In this document: positions 7,284-22,447 of the stretch, piece by piece | Layout: every line of letters starts with the position of its first letter | Numbering within the stretch: the first letter of the stretch is position 1 | NCBI RefSeq assembly: GCF_028689295.1 | Contig: NZ_JAQTWL010000014.1 | Coordinates: 32,126 to 96,125, forward strand | DNA: 64,000 nucleotides | Source: Rhodoferax sp. | GTDB taxonomy: Bacteria > Pseudomonadota > Gammaproteobacteria > Burkholderiales > Burkholderiaceae_C | Direction: 5' to 3' | Notes under the pieces: generated by a model | What the model saw: only the letters and a program-made list of their open reading frames with translations | What the model was told of the DNA's origin: nothing | Database searches by the model: none | Program-made: the position numbers and the translations under genes

Positions 7284-7915
7284 AGCACATCACTTTTTAC
7301 CTGGATTTCATCTCGCCCTACGCTTATCTGGCGTTCGAGCAATTGCCCGAGGCGCTGATGGACCACAGCACCAGCGTGACTTACAAGCCGGTGCTGTTTG
7401 GCGCCTTGCTGAAGCACCACGGGCAACTGGGTCCGGCCGAAATCGCGGGCAAGCGCGAGTGGACTTACCGCCAGGTGCTGTGGCTGGCGCATCAGCACGG
7501 GCTTGAGTTGCAGTTGCCGGCCACGCACCCGTTCAACCCGCTGGCTTTGTTGCGGCTGGCGCTGGCCTGCGGTGCGACAGAGCAGCCCAACCGTTATGTC
7601 TGTGAAACCTTGTTTCGCCACGTCTGGCAGGGTGGTCTGGAAGCCGCTGACCCGGTGCGCTTGCAGACGCTTACCGAGCACTTGAAGCTGGCACGCCCGC
7701 CAGACAGCGACGAAGTCAAGACCCGGCTCAAGGCCAACACTGCCGAGGCGATTGCGCAGGGTGTGTTTGGTGTGCCCACCTTCGAGGTCGATGGCAAATT
7801 GTTCTGGGGGCTCGATGCCTTGCCCATGTTGCGAGCTTATCTGGCGGGCGATGCGTGGTTTGAGGGCGCGTGGGACGCGGCGGCAGCCATTGCGCCGGGG
7901 GTGTCTCGCGCTTAA
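7280..7915 (+). CDS. 2-hydroxychromene-2-carboxylate isomerase / DsbA-family oxidoreductase
   Basis: 211 residues of the thioredoxin-like kappa-GST/HCCA-isomerase family. FYLDFISPYAYLAFEQL at the N-terminus replaces the DsbA CxxC with an S-P-Y site, as in isomerases that use glutathione, and FGVPTFEVDGKLFWGLDALPML is the cis-Pro loop and C-terminal signature. True HCCA isomerase works in naphthalene breakdown, but no such pathway is present here, so the substrate is unknown. Coupled by ATGA overlap to the DUF1289 gene. The last gene of the 5612-7915 run; 67 bp separate it from the UvrA-like gene. Confidence 0.87.
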   Translation: MKHITFYLDFISPYAYLAFEQLPEALMDHSTSVTYKPVLFGALLKHHGQLGPAEIAGKREWTYRQVLWLAHQHGLELQLPATHPFNPLALLRLALACGATEQPNRYVCETLFRHVWQGGLEAADPVRLQTLTEHLKLARPPDSDEVKTRLKANTAEAIAQGVFGVPTFEVDGKLFWGLDALPMLRAYLAGDAWFEGAWDAAAAIAPGVSRA

Positions 7916-7982
7916 GCCCCTTTGAGCGGGTTTGGCGGGCGGACATCCCTAGAATGTTTGCCTCACAAATCGGAAAGCCTTC

Positions 7983-14231
<6,249 letters not shown>

Positions 14232-14263
14232 CACATTAGCCCGTTAGCCGGGTTGCGGCAGGA

Positions 14264-15154
14264 TTACCCGCCCGACTCCAGCTCGAACGCATTGTTCTGG
14301 TCTTGCGCCAGCACCTGCGCCACCTGTTTCAACGTTTCCTTCAAGGCGCTTTTCAGCGTGTGCGGCGGGTTGATGACAAGCATGCCACTGGCGGGCAGGC
14401 CCGGGCGGATGACGTCCCCCTCGTCGTTGGTGAGCAGCTTGCTGGACTTGACCGTGAGCGTGGCGTTGAGCCACGGTTTGCCGGCTTTGGTCGCCAGCGT
14501 CTTGAGCTTGCGCGGCAGCTGGTGCGCTTCGGGGCGCGGGATGATCGGGTACCAGATGGCATAGGTGCCGGTAGAAAACCGCACCATCGCATCGGCCACC
14601 ATATCGACCACGCGGCTGTAGTCGTTCTTGATTTCATAACTCGGGTCGCACAGCACCAGGGCGCGGCGCGAGGGTGGTGGCAGGAATTTCTTGATGCCTT
14701 CAAACCCGTCCTCGCGCAGCACGGCCACCTGTCGCCCTACATCGAGTTGGGCGATGTTGGAGGACAGGGTTTTGGTATCGGTGGGATGAATTTCAAACAG
14801 TTTGAGCTTGTCGCGCTCGCGCAGCAGGCGCTGGATGATGAAGGGCGAGCCCGGATACACCTTGTGGCTGCCCGGCGTGTTGAAGCTGGCAACCGTCTCC
14901 AGGTAGTCTTGCAGCGCGGGGGTGGGTGTGATGCTGGCGAGCTTCTCGATCAGGCGCAAATAGCCTTCACCGGCTTCGCCACTGGTGCTGGCGTAGTCGC
15001 CATCGAGGCGGTACAAACCGGCGCCGGCATGGGTGTCGAATACGGTGAAAGCCGTGTCCTTGAGCGCCATGTGGCGCAGGATGGCCAGCAGCGTGGTGTG
15101 CTTGAGAACATCGGCATGGTTGCCGGCATGAAAGGCGTGGCGATAACTGAACAT
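14264..15154 (-). CDS. rlmJ: 23S rRNA (adenine2030-N6)-methyltransferase RlmJ
   Basis: 296 residues. MFSYRHAFHAGNHADVLKH is the highly conserved RlmJ N-terminus; THAGAGLYRL is the SAM-binding loop, and LVLCDPSYE is the N6-adenine methyltransferase DPPY-type catalytic motif. The C-terminal SGMLVINPPHTL segment is also typical. The enzyme methylates A2030 of 23S rRNA before assembly. Convergent with the uvrA gene, 32 bp apart, and divergent from rplM, so it is probably a single-gene transcript. No anomalies are seen in motifs or length. Confidence 0.94.
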   Translation of the reverse strand: MFSYRHAFHAGNHADVLKHTTLLAILRHMALKDTAFTVFDTHAGAGLYRLDGDYASTSGEAGEGYLRLIEKLASITPTPALQDYLETVASFNTPGSHKVYPGSPFIIQRLLRERDKLKLFEIHPTDTKTLSSNIAQLDVGRQVAVLREDGFEGIKKFLPPPSRRALVLCDPSYEIKNDYSRVVDMVADAMVRFSTGTYAIWYPIIPRPEAHQLPRKLKTLATKAGKPWLNATLTVKSSKLLTNDEGDVIRPGLPASGMLVINPPHTLKSALKETLKQVAQVLAQDQNNAFELESGG

Positions 15155-15164
15155 GCACCAATGT

Positions 15165-15322
15165 TAACCGCGAGGCGCCAGGAACTTTGTATAATGCCCG
15201 GCTTCGCAGCGCTTTTGTGGCTCCGCGGCGAAGCTTGAAACCCTACCTAAGAGATTCCCATCAGAGGAACGCCGACCGTAGAAAAGAGCCCGCCAAACCC
15301 TCCTTTAATAAAGAGAAATCTC
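15165..15322 (+). promoter_or_regulatory. rplM: rplM promoter and structured leader
   Basis: A perfect TATAAT lies at 15190-15195, with only a weak upstream hexamer (TTAACC near 15165). Transcription would start near 15202 and give a leader of about 120 nt before rplM. The early leader contains GCTTCGC (15201-15207) pairing with GCGAAGC (15228-15234). Such a long leader suits ribosomal-protein feedback control, but the binding protein is not shown by sequence. Confidence 0.5.
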
Positions 15323-15751
15323 ATGTCAACTTTCAGCGCAAAACCCGCTGAGGTCGTGCACGAGTGGTTTGTGATTGACGCGACCGACAAGGTCCTCGGA
15401 CGAGTAGCCAGCGAAGTTGCTCTCCGTTTGCGCGGCAAACACAAGGCCATTTACACGCCTCACGTCGATACCGGCGACTTCATCATCGTCACCAACGCAG
15501 CCCAGTTGCGCGTGACCGGTGCCAAGTCGCTGGACAAAATTTACTACAGCCATTCGGGTTATCCGGGTGGCATCAGTTCCACCAACTTCCGTGACATGCA
15601 AGCCAAATTCCCCGGCCGCGCTTTGGAAAAAGCCGTCAAGGGCATGCTGCCCAAGGGGCCGCTTGGCTACGCCATGATCAAGAAGCTCAAGGTGTACGGT
15701 GGTGCAGAGCACCCGCACACTGCCCAGCAACCCAAAGTGTTGGTACTTTAA
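15323..15751 (+). CDS. rplM: 50S ribosomal protein L13
   Basis: 142 residues, the standard length. [38 protein letters not shown] and the [25 protein letters not shown] block are diagnostic of L13, an early-assembly 23S rRNA-binding protein. It forms the conserved rplM-rpsI operon with the next gene 10 bp downstream. AGAGAAAT before the ATG is a modest ribosome-binding site. Confidence 0.98.
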   Translation: MSTFSAKPAEVVHEWFVIDATDKVLGRVASEVALRLRGKHKAIYTPHVDTGDFIIVTNAAQLRVTGAKSLDKIYYSHSGYPGGISSTNFRDMQAKFPGRALEKAVKGMLPKGPLGYAMIKKLKVYGGAEHPHTAQQPKVLVL

Positions 15752-15761
15752 GGAGCTCTAA

Positions 15762-16154
15762 ATGATTGGTGAATGGAACAATGGTACCGGCCGTCGCAAA
15801 TCCAGCGTCGCCCGTGTTTTCCTGAAAAAAGGCTCCGGCCAAATCGTCGTGAACGGCAAAGACATTCAAAACTTCTTTGGCCGCGAAACCTCGATCATGA
15901 TCTGCAAACAGCCCCTGATGCTGACCAACCACGCTGAAACCTTTGACATCATGGTCAATGTGGCAGGCGGCGGAGAGTCGGGCCAGGCTGGCGCCGTGCG
16001 CCACGGCATTACTCGCGCCCTGATCGACTACGACGCAACACTCAAGTCCGAGCTGAGCAAAGCTGGTTTTGTGACCCGTGATGCCCGTGAGGTAGAACGC
16101 AAGAAGGTCGGTTTGCACGGTGCCCGCCGTCGCAAACAGTTCAGCAAGCGTTAA
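15762..16154 (+). CDS. rpsI: 30S ribosomal protein S9
   Basis: 130 residues. The N-terminal [19 protein letters not shown] and the basic C-terminal tail ending QFSKR, which reaches the P-site tRNA, identify S9. AAGGAG at 15750-15755 precedes the ATG. Second gene of the rplM-rpsI operon, closed by the terminator that follows. Confidence 0.98.
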   Translation: MIGEWNNGTGRRKSSVARVFLKKGSGQIVVNGKDIQNFFGRETSIMICKQPLMLTNHAETFDIMVNVAGGGESGQAGAVRHGITRALIDYDATLKSELSKAGFVTRDAREVERKKVGLHGARRRKQFSKR

Positions 16155-16169
16155 TTTTCGCTGCCAATC

Positions 16170-16205
16170 AAAAAACCGCCCGAATGCAAGTTCTGGCGGT
16201 TTTTT
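16170..16205 (+). terminator. Rho-independent terminator after rpsI
   Basis: AAAAAACCGCC (16170-16180) pairs with GGCGGTTTTTT (16195-16205) over a 14-nt loop, with the T-run inside the right arm. It closes the rplM-rpsI operon and, given the A-run on the left, could also work on the opposite strand. Confidence 0.88.
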
Positions 16206-16328
16206 GCATCCTGATGGACGCTCCAACCGAAAAAATGCCCACACTGCAACCAGCGGCAAATAACGAATGATCCAAAACTTGATCAAATTACTGTAGCATT
16301 CACAAAATATAAATTAATGGAGAAATTC

Positions 16329-16694
16329 ATGAGCGCTGTTGCCGAAGACATTCAAACCGACATGCCCGCCCCGATCCTGTTCACCGACAGTGCTGCCGCC
16401 AAGGTGGCCGACCTGATCGCCGAAGAAGGCAACCCCGACCTGAAACTGCGCGTGTTCGTGCAGGGCGGCGGATGTTCGGGCTTTCAATATGGTTTCACGT
16501 TCGATGAAATCACCAATGACGACGACACCACCATGACCAAAAATGGGGTGTCATTGCTGATCGATGCCATGAGCTACCAGTATCTGGTGGGCGCAGAGAT
16601 TGATTACAAGGAAGACCTGCAAGGCGCGCAGTTTGTCATCAAGAACCCCAACGCCACCACCACCTGTGGTTGCGGTTCGAGCTTTTCAGCCTGA
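16329..16694 (+). CDS. erpA: Iron-sulfur cluster insertion protein ErpA
   Basis: 121 residues of the A-type carrier family. The three cluster-binding cysteines appear in [11 protein letters not shown] and the C-terminal CGCGSSF. ErpA hands Fe-S clusters to essential apo-enzymes such as IspG/IspH. I start at ATG 16329 because GGAG at 16319-16322 is well spaced before it; the in-frame ATG at 16317 contains that GGAG and would add four residues (MEKF). Flanked by the rpsI terminator and the convergent anmK, so it is monocistronic. No confident promoter was found in the A/T-rich 110 bp upstream. Confidence 0.94.
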   Translation: MSAVAEDIQTDMPAPILFTDSAAAKVADLIAEEGNPDLKLRVFVQGGGCSGFQYGFTFDEITNDDDTTMTKNGVSLLIDAMSYQYLVGAEIDYKEDLQGAQFVIKNPNATTTCGCGSSFSA

Positions 16695-16702
16695 TCAACC
16701 GC

Positions 16703-17818
16703 TTACCGCGGGTAAATCGCACCCAATACACGGGCACCTCGGGTGCCCGTGATGCTTTGCAGGTTCAGCGCTTCGCGCCGTGTGGTTTTGCGGGCCAGCC
16801 AGGCGAAGGCTACGGCCTCCACTTGCTGTGCTGGCAAGCCGTGTTCGTCTGATGGGCTGACAGCCAGGTCGGGCAGCAGCGCTTGCAGGCGCGCCATCAA
16901 GTGCGCGTTGAAGGCGCCGCCACCACAGACGATCAGTTGTTGACTGGCTGCCCCGAAGTTCTTGACGCATGTGGCACAGGTGTTGGCGGTCAATTCCGTT
17001 AACGTTGCTTGCACATCTGCTGGCGCCACATTGACACATCCAAAAAGTTGCCGCTCAAGCCACTCCCGGTTGAACAAATCACGCCCGGTGCTTTTGGGTG
17101 GGGGCAAAGCAAAAAATGGCTCTGCCAGCATGGCGCTCAACAGGTCGGGCTGTACCCGACCCGACTGCGCCCAGGCGCCATTGGCGTCGAAGGGCTGACC
17201 CAGCCGACGCAGACACCAGGCATCCATCAAGGCATTGCCGGGGCCGCAGTCAAAACCCAGCACATCATCGGCCAGGTTGGGGCCCAGCACGGTCAGGTTC
17301 GCCATGCCACCGATGTTGAGCACGGCGATCGTTTCGCCAGCTTTGCCAAAGACGGCCTGGTGAAAGACCGGCACCAGAGGCGCGCCCTGACCACCAGCGG
17401 CGACATCGCGGCTGCGGAAATCGGCCACCACGTCAATTTGTGTGAGTTCGGCCAGCAGTGCCGGGTTCGCCAGTTGCAGGGTGTAGCCGCTGCCATCGAA
17501 TCGTTGCGGCTGGTGCCGCACGGTTTGTCCATGCGCACCGATGGCAGAGATATGAAAAGGCGCCACCGAGGCTTTGGAGAGCAGTTGCTCGACCACGCCG
17601 GCATAGATTCGCATCAAGGCGTTTGCTGCCAAGGCGGCTCGATGCAGTTCGTTGCCTCCTGGCAGGTTGAGCGTCAGCAGTTCCGCTTTCAGGTGTGGCG
17701 GGAGCGCTGCACTGGCGTGGCCGAGAACGGCAGGCACGGACGTGCTGAAGTCTGCCAAAACACCATCCACCCCGTCCAGCGAGGTGCCGGACATCAGGCC
17801 GATGAAGAGTTCAGCCAC
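16703..17818 (-). CDS. anmK: Anhydro-N-acetylmuramic acid kinase
   Basis: 371 residues. IGLMSGTSLDGVDGVL at the N-terminus is the AnmK signature and phosphate loop; GCGPGNALMDAW-type DCGPGNALMDAWC and LIVCGGGAFNAHLMARL are further family motifs. The enzyme opens and phosphorylates 1,6-anhydroMurNAc to MurNAc-6-P in peptidoglycan recycling, which ties it to AmpD (36976-37641) and Mpl (25292-26692) in this window. It follows the M23 peptidase gene on the same strand with a 21-bp gap and so probably shares its transcript. Confidence 0.95.
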   Translation of the reverse strand: MAELFIGLMSGTSLDGVDGVLADFSTSVPAVLGHASAALPPHLKAELLTLNLPGGNELHRAALAANALMRIYAGVVEQLLSKASVAPFHISAIGAHGQTVRHQPQRFDGSGYTLQLANPALLAELTQIDVVADFRSRDVAAGGQGAPLVPVFHQAVFGKAGETIAVLNIGGMANLTVLGPNLADDVLGFDCGPGNALMDAWCLRRLGQPFDANGAWAQSGRVQPDLLSAMLAEPFFALPPPKSTGRDLFNREWLERQLFGCVNVAPADVQATLTELTANTCATCVKNFGAASQQLIVCGGGAFNAHLMARLQALLPDLAVSPSDEHGLPAQQVEAVAFAWLARKTTRREALNLQSITGTRGARVLGAIYPR

Positions 17819-17839
17819 AGATGGCCTCCGGCAGCAGGA

Positions 17840-19231
17840 TTATTGCGCGCTGGTGCCCCGCAGGCTGGCCGCGGCCGCCAAGGCGATTTTGGTTTGCTGT
17901 GCCACGCGTTCGAATACAGGCTTGGCGGAAGCCGCCACGGGGATGGTTTCGCTCTGTTGGGCAAATTTCATCGGGTCGTGCTGCACGCCATTGGCGCGGA
18001 CTTCGAAGTGCAGATGCGGTCCGGTCGCCCAGCCCGTGGAACCGACCAGGCCAATGGTCTGGCCCTGGCTCACCGTGTCACCGCGGCGCACCAGCAATTT
18101 GCTCAAATGGGCATAAACCGTTTCGGTGTTGCCGCGATGCTTGATGAAAACAACATTGCCATAGCCGTTTTGAACGCCAGAAAATGTCACCACGCCGTCA
18201 CCGACGGTGCGCGCGGGAGTGCCGGTCGTGGCGGCAAAGTCGGTTCCCAGATGGGCGCGCATTTGTTTCAGGATGGGATGAAAGCGCATTGAAAATCCGC
18301 TGCTGACACGCGAAAACTCAACCGGCGAGCTCAAGAAGGCGCGGCGCATGCTTTGGCCGTCGAGCGTGTAGTAGCCGCCTTTGCTGTTGCTCTGGCCCAC
18401 TTGCAGCCTCTCAGCGGTTTGCCCCGCAGCCGGTTCCGCGAACCACATGGCCTGAAAAGCCTTGCCCGCGTTGACAAATTCGGCGCTGAGCACGCGCCCG
18501 GTGCGCAGCGGCTCGCTGTCGCCTTCGAGGGTTTCATAGACCACTGAAAAGCGGTCACCCTTGCGTAGCGATCGACGGAAGTCGATGTCGCCAGAAAAAA
18601 TCTCGGCCAATTGCACGGCCACGGCATCGGGGATTTTGGCTTCATCGGTGGCGGCGAACAAGGTGCTTTGGATGGTGCCGCTGGCCAACTGACTGCTGGC
18701 GCGCAAGGCCGCAGTTTCCAGGTGCGAGGTGAAATTATTGCCGTTGCGCTCAATGACCAACCGCTGGAATTGGCCCTCCGTGTCAGCGCTCCAGCGGGCA
18801 GTGAGCTTGCTCAGACGCTGGTCAACCAGGGCTTCTGCGGTGACTTGGCGGCCGTTGCGGCCCAGCAAAATCTGCCGGGCATTGCTGTCACTGCGCAGGA
18901 AGGCGGCAGCCTCGGCATCATCCACTCCCAGACGCTTGAGCAGTGTGTCGGCAGTGTCATTGGTGCGGGTGGTGTCAGTGCGGTAGAGCACAAACACTGG
19001 GGATACATCATGGTTATAGTCGGTCATGACCAGTGGCTGCACGGATTCAATCATCTCGCGCACGGGCAAATCGGCAGCATCTGGTGCCAGTGATGCCACG
19101 GCGAAAGCGCCACCGCCACCGCCCAGCAGCAAGGCTGCCACGGTGGCAGCTACACGTTTGTGATGTTGTGTCAGCCAGCGGGCAGCAGCGTTTGAAAAAA
19201 CCTGGCCGTTGACAATAAATTGGTTGATCAA
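17840..19231 (-). CDS. M23-family peptidoglycan endopeptidase, membrane-anchored
   Basis: About 463 residues. An N-terminal membrane segment (VAATVAALLLGGGGGAFAV) is followed by an OapA/LysM-like region (DTLLKRLGVDDAEAAAFL), a middle domain and a C-terminal peptidase M23 (LytM) domain with H327-x3-D331 (HLGTD) and H406-x-H408 (PHLHFE) zinc/catalytic residues. Such enzymes cut peptide cross-links to allow wall growth. No ATG lies upstream of the membrane segment; the TTG at 19231, with GGGA eight bases upstream, is the best start. The frame runs open much further upstream, but that part is the antisense of tyrS. Divergent from tyrS; anmK follows in the same direction. Confidence 0.85.
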   Translation of the reverse strand: MINQFIVNGQVFSNAAARWLTQHHKRVAATVAALLLGGGGGAFAVASLAPDAADLPVREMIESVQPLVMTDYNHDVSPVFVLYRTDTTRTNDTADTLLKRLGVDDAEAAAFLRSDSNARQILLGRNGRQVTAEALVDQRLSKLTARWSADTEGQFQRLVIERNGNNFTSHLETAALRASSQLASGTIQSTLFAATDEAKIPDAVAVQLAEIFSGDIDFRRSLRKGDRFSVVYETLEGDSEPLRTGRVLSAEFVNAGKAFQAMWFAEPAAGQTAERLQVGQSNSKGGYYTLDGQSMRRAFLSSPVEFSRVSSGFSMRFHPILKQMRAHLGTDFAATTGTPARTVGDGVVTFSGVQNGYGNVVFIKHRGNTETVYAHLSKLLVRRGDTVSQGQTIGLVGSTGWATGPHLHFEVRANGVQHDPMKFAQQSETIPVAASAKPVFERVAQQTKIALAAAASLRGTSAQ

Positions 19232-19369
19232 AAGAGAATCCCGGATGAGGCTTGTCTGAAAGACACAACGGTTGTGAAAATATGAGCGGGGATGCCCACG
19301 TAAAATCACACGATGAAGCAAGGTTCGAGTATAAACCTTGCCCTTTCCGCCGCATCCAGAAAAACCCTT

Positions 19370-20614
19370 ATGACACACGCCAAAACGCCAGAAATTATTG
19401 TGACCAATCGTGTGAAAGAGGCTTTGGCCGTGACGCTGCGCGGCTGCGAAGAGCTGATTCCCCAAGATGATTGGCTGAAAAAACTGGCGCGCTCGGAGGC
19501 CACCGGCACGCCGCTGCGCATCAAGCTGGGCCTGGATCCCACCGCGCCCGACATTCACATCGGCCACACGGTGGTGCTCAACAAAATGCGCCAGTTGCAG
19601 GATTTGGGGCACACAGTCATCTTTTTGATCGGCGACTTCACCACCCTGATCGGTGATCCGTCCGGGCGCAACACCACGCGACCACCGCTCACCCGCGAGC
19701 AAATCGAGGTCAACGCCCAAACCTATTACCGCCAGGCTTCGATGGTGCTGGATCCGTCCAAAACCGAGATTCGGTACAACAGCGAGTGGGGCGACACCCT
19801 GGGTTCGCGCGGCATGATCGAACTGGCAGCGCGCTATACCGTGGCGCGCATGATGGAGCGCAATGATTTTCACGACCGATTCCATGCCGGCACCCCGATC
19901 AGTGTGCATGAGTTCTTGTACCCGCTGATGCAGGGCTACGACAGCGTGGTGCTCAAGAGCGACCTGGAGCTTGGCGGCACCGACCAGAAATTCAACCTGC
20001 TGGTGGGTCGCCATCTGCAAGCCGAATACGGCCAGGAACCGCAGTGCATCCTGACCATGCCGCTGCTCGAAGGGCTGGACGGCATCGAGAAAATGTCCAA
20101 GAGCAAGAACAACTACATCGGCATTTCTGAAGACGCCAACACCATGTTTGCCAAGGTGCTGAGCATCTCCGATGTGCTGATGTGGCGCTGGTACACGCTG
20201 CTGAGTTTCAAGTCGGAGGCCGCCATTGCTGCGCTGAAGGCCGAAGTGGCCGCCGGGCGCAATCCCAAGGACGCCAAGGTGGCGCTGGCCAAGGAAATCA
20301 CCGCGCGCTTTCACTCGGCGGCGGCGGCTGAAGCGGCCGAGCAAGACTTCATCAACCGCAGCAAGGGCGGCGTGCCCGATGAAATTGCCGAGCTGACGCT
20401 GCCGCTGGGCGACGGTGGCGGGCCTGTTGGCATTGCTGCGCTGCTCAAAATGGCGGGGCTGGCGGCCTCCAGCGGCGAAGGCAACCGGCTGATCGATGGC
20501 GGCGGCGTGCGGGTAGATTCAGGCGTGGTGAGCGACAAGGGCCTCAAGCTCGGTGCGGGAGCTTACGTGTTGCAAGTGGGCAAGCGCAAGTTTGCCCGCG
20601 TGACGCTGGCTTGA
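19370..20614 (+). CDS. tyrS: Tyrosyl-tRNA synthetase
   Basis: 414 residues. The class I signatures are PDIHIGH (near residue 63) and KMSKS (near 241, [12 protein letters not shown]). The protein is of the long-insert bacterial subgroup and ends in an S4 RNA-binding domain ([30 protein letters not shown]). An in-frame ATG at 19313 would add 19 residues of unlikely sequence, so 19370 is preferred. Divergent from the M23 peptidase. The dtd gene, which removes D-Tyr from tRNA-Tyr, follows 22 bp later, a functionally coherent pairing. Confidence 0.96.
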   Translation: MTHAKTPEIIVTNRVKEALAVTLRGCEELIPQDDWLKKLARSEATGTPLRIKLGLDPTAPDIHIGHTVVLNKMRQLQDLGHTVIFLIGDFTTLIGDPSGRNTTRPPLTREQIEVNAQTYYRQASMVLDPSKTEIRYNSEWGDTLGSRGMIELAARYTVARMMERNDFHDRFHAGTPISVHEFLYPLMQGYDSVVLKSDLELGGTDQKFNLLVGRHLQAEYGQEPQCILTMPLLEGLDGIEKMSKSKNNYIGISEDANTMFAKVLSISDVLMWRWYTLLSFKSEAAIAALKAEVAAGRNPKDAKVALAKEITARFHSAAAAEAAEQDFINRSKGGVPDEIAELTLPLGDGGGPVGIAALLKMAGLAASSGEGNRLIDGGGVRVDSGVVSDKGLKLGAGAYVLQVGKRKFARVTLA

Positions 20615-20636
20615 TCGTCGCTCAGGCCACCCAGGC

Positions 20637-21113
20637 ATGATGGCTTTGTTGCAGCGCGTGCGCCAGGCACGTGTCGAAGTGGCCGGCAGGGTCGTCGGCG
20701 AAATCGGTGCCGGTTTGCTGGTGCTGCTGTGCGCCGAGCGCGGTGACGGCAATGCGCAAAGCGAAAAGCTGCTGGCCAAAATTCTGAAATTGCGCATCTT
20801 CAGCGATGCGGCGGGCAAGATGAACCACAGCCTGCAAAACCTGGACGGTTCAGGGCAGATTGGCGGCCTGCTGGTGGTGAGCCAGTTCTCGCTGGCGGCC
20901 GATGCCTCGGGGGGCAACCGGCCCAGCTTTACTGCGGCGGCTGCACCCGAAGAAGGCAAGCGTTTATATGACTATTTTGTGGCGCAGGCGCGCTTGCTGC
21001 ACCCGCTGGTGCAAACCGGCGAGTTTGCCGCTGACATGCAGGTGAGCTTGGTCAACGACGGGCCGGTGACGATCCCCTTGCGGGTGCTGCCGGCCGATGG
21101 CGCTCCGTCATAA
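20637..21113 (+). CDS. dtd: D-aminoacyl-tRNA deacylase
   Basis: 158 residues. [14 protein letters not shown] opens the typical Dtd fold; SQFSLAAD and the C-terminal NDGPVTIPL are the two motifs forming the chiral proofreading pocket (classically SQFTL and NxGPVT). Dtd releases D-amino acids from mischarged tRNA. The ATG is doubled (20637 and 20640). It lies between tyrS and rodA in one probable operon. The Thr-to-Ser change in SQFSL is conservative. Confidence 0.94.
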   Translation: MMALLQRVRQARVEVAGRVVGEIGAGLLVLLCAERGDGNAQSEKLLAKILKLRIFSDAAGKMNHSLQNLDGSGQIGGLLVVSQFSLAADASGGNRPSFTAAAAPEEGKRLYDYFVAQARLLHPLVQTGEFAADMQVSLVNDGPVTIPLRVLPADGAPS

Positions 21114-21122
21114 TCGCGCCCC

Positions 21123-22277
21123 ATGCCGCTGGTTTTTGAACGTCCTTCATTGTCGCGTCGCCTCTCGCCCTGGTTTTCCGGGTTTGACGGACCGCTTGCG
21201 TTCGCCGTGTTCATGCTGGTGTGCGCGGGCTTGCTGACCATGTATTCCTCGGGCTACGACCACGGCACGCGCTTTGAGGACCATGCGCGCAACATGCTGA
21301 TTGCCGGCTTTATCATGTTCGTGGTGGCCCAGGTGCCACCGCAGCGCCTGATGGCCTTGGCGGTACCGCTCTATATCTTGGGTGTCACGTTGCTGATTGC
21401 AGTGGCGGTATTTGGCATCACCAAAAAAGGTGCCCGGCGCTGGCTCAACCTGGGCATGACGATTCAGCCCAGTGAAATCCTCAAAATCGCCATGCCACTG
21501 ATGCTGGCCTGGTGGTTCCAGAAGCGCGAAGGCCAGTTGCGGCCGCTTGACTTTCTGGTGGCCGGCTTGTTGCTGGCGCTGCCCGTGGGCCTGATCATGA
21601 AACAGCCCGATTTGGGCACATCGCTGCTGGTGCTGGCGGCGGGCTTGTCGGTGATCTTTTTTGCCGGCTTGAGCTGGAAGCTGGTGGCGCCACCCCTGTT
21701 TCTGGGCTTGCTTGGCATCACGCTGCTGATGATGTTCGAACCCGAGTTGTGCGCCGACGGCGTCAGTTGGCCCCTGTTGCGCGAGTACCAGCAGCAGCGC
21801 GTGTGCACGCTGCTTGACCCCGGGCGCGACCCGCTGGGCAAGGGTTTTCACATCATCCAGGGCATGATTGCTATCGGCTCCGGCGGGGTTTGGGGCAAGG
21901 GCTTCATGCAGGGCACGCAAACCCATCTGGAATTCATTCCGGAGCGCACCACCGACTTCATTTTTGCGGCATTTTCGGAAGAGTTCGGTCTGATTGGCAA
22001 TCTGCTGTTGATCGCTGCTTTTCTCTTTCTTGTGCTGCGCGCGCTGGTGATCGCCTTGGAGGCGCCCACCATGTTCACGCGGTTGCTGGCCGGCGCCATG
22101 GCGATGATTTTCTTTTGCTACGCGTTTGTGAACATGGGCATGGTCAGCGGCATTTTGCCGGTGGTGGGCGTGCCACTGCCTTTCATCAGTTACGGCGGCA
22201 CAGCCATGGTCACGCTGGGGCTGGGCTTGGGCATATTGATGTCGATCGCCAAATCCAAACGGCTGGTGCAGTCCTGA
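21123..22277 (+). CDS. rodA: Rod shape-determining peptidoglycan polymerase RodA
   Basis: 384 residues with about ten membrane segments, a SEDS-family glycosyltransferase. Seen: GARRWLNLGMTIQPSEILKIA, KQPDLGTSLLVLAAG with the essential Asp, the large loop EYQQQRVCTLLDPGRDPLGKGFHIIQG, PERTTDFIFAAFSEEFG and the final GVPLPFISYGGTAMV. The match to RodA is better than to FtsW. It polymerises glycan strands for lateral growth together with a class B PBP, which is not in this window. Starts 9 bp after dtd. Confidence 0.94.
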   Translation: MPLVFERPSLSRRLSPWFSGFDGPLAFAVFMLVCAGLLTMYSSGYDHGTRFEDHARNMLIAGFIMFVVAQVPPQRLMALAVPLYILGVTLLIAVAVFGITKKGARRWLNLGMTIQPSEILKIAMPLMLAWWFQKREGQLRPLDFLVAGLLLALPVGLIMKQPDLGTSLLVLAAGLSVIFFAGLSWKLVAPPLFLGLLGITLLMMFEPELCADGVSWPLLREYQQQRVCTLLDPGRDPLGKGFHIIQGMIAIGSGGVWGKGFMQGTQTHLEFIPERTTDFIFAAFSEEFGLIGNLLLIAAFLFLVLRALVIALEAPTMFTRLLAGAMAMIFFCYAFVNMGMVSGILPVVGVPLPFISYGGTAMVTLGLGLGILMSIAKSKRLVQS

Positions 22278-22285
22278 TACTCTGC

Positions 22286-22325
22286 GGGACAGACCAAGAT
22301 TTGCACGGCAAATTTGCTCTGTCCT
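22286..22325. repeat. Intergenic inverted repeat (GGACAGA...TCTGTCC)
   Basis: A 40-nt near-perfect hairpin: GGACAGACCAAGATTTGC faces GCAAATTTGCTCTGTCC around an ACG loop with one bulge. It lacks a T-run, so it is not a classical terminator, and it resembles the GGGGTCAGAGCCCAATTT family represented by repeat 5 inside uvrA. It lies in the 170-bp rodA-tldD gap. Confidence 0.6.
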
Positions 22326-22447
22326 CAAGTGATTGAGATTTCCCTTTTCCTCAACATTTTTTCGGATGCTGGCTGTTACCGCATGGTTAAAGTGGTTGAG
22401 TCTCACGCTGAACATGCTCTTTTGACCCCAAGCCCTAAAATCGCTCG

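Noticed and set aside
17840..20344. An 834-residue open frame on the minus strand over the M23 peptidase and tyrS
   Set aside because: Only the part up to about 19231 encodes the M23 protein; the rest is the low-stop antisense of tyrS. A TTG start at the membrane segment explains the gene.
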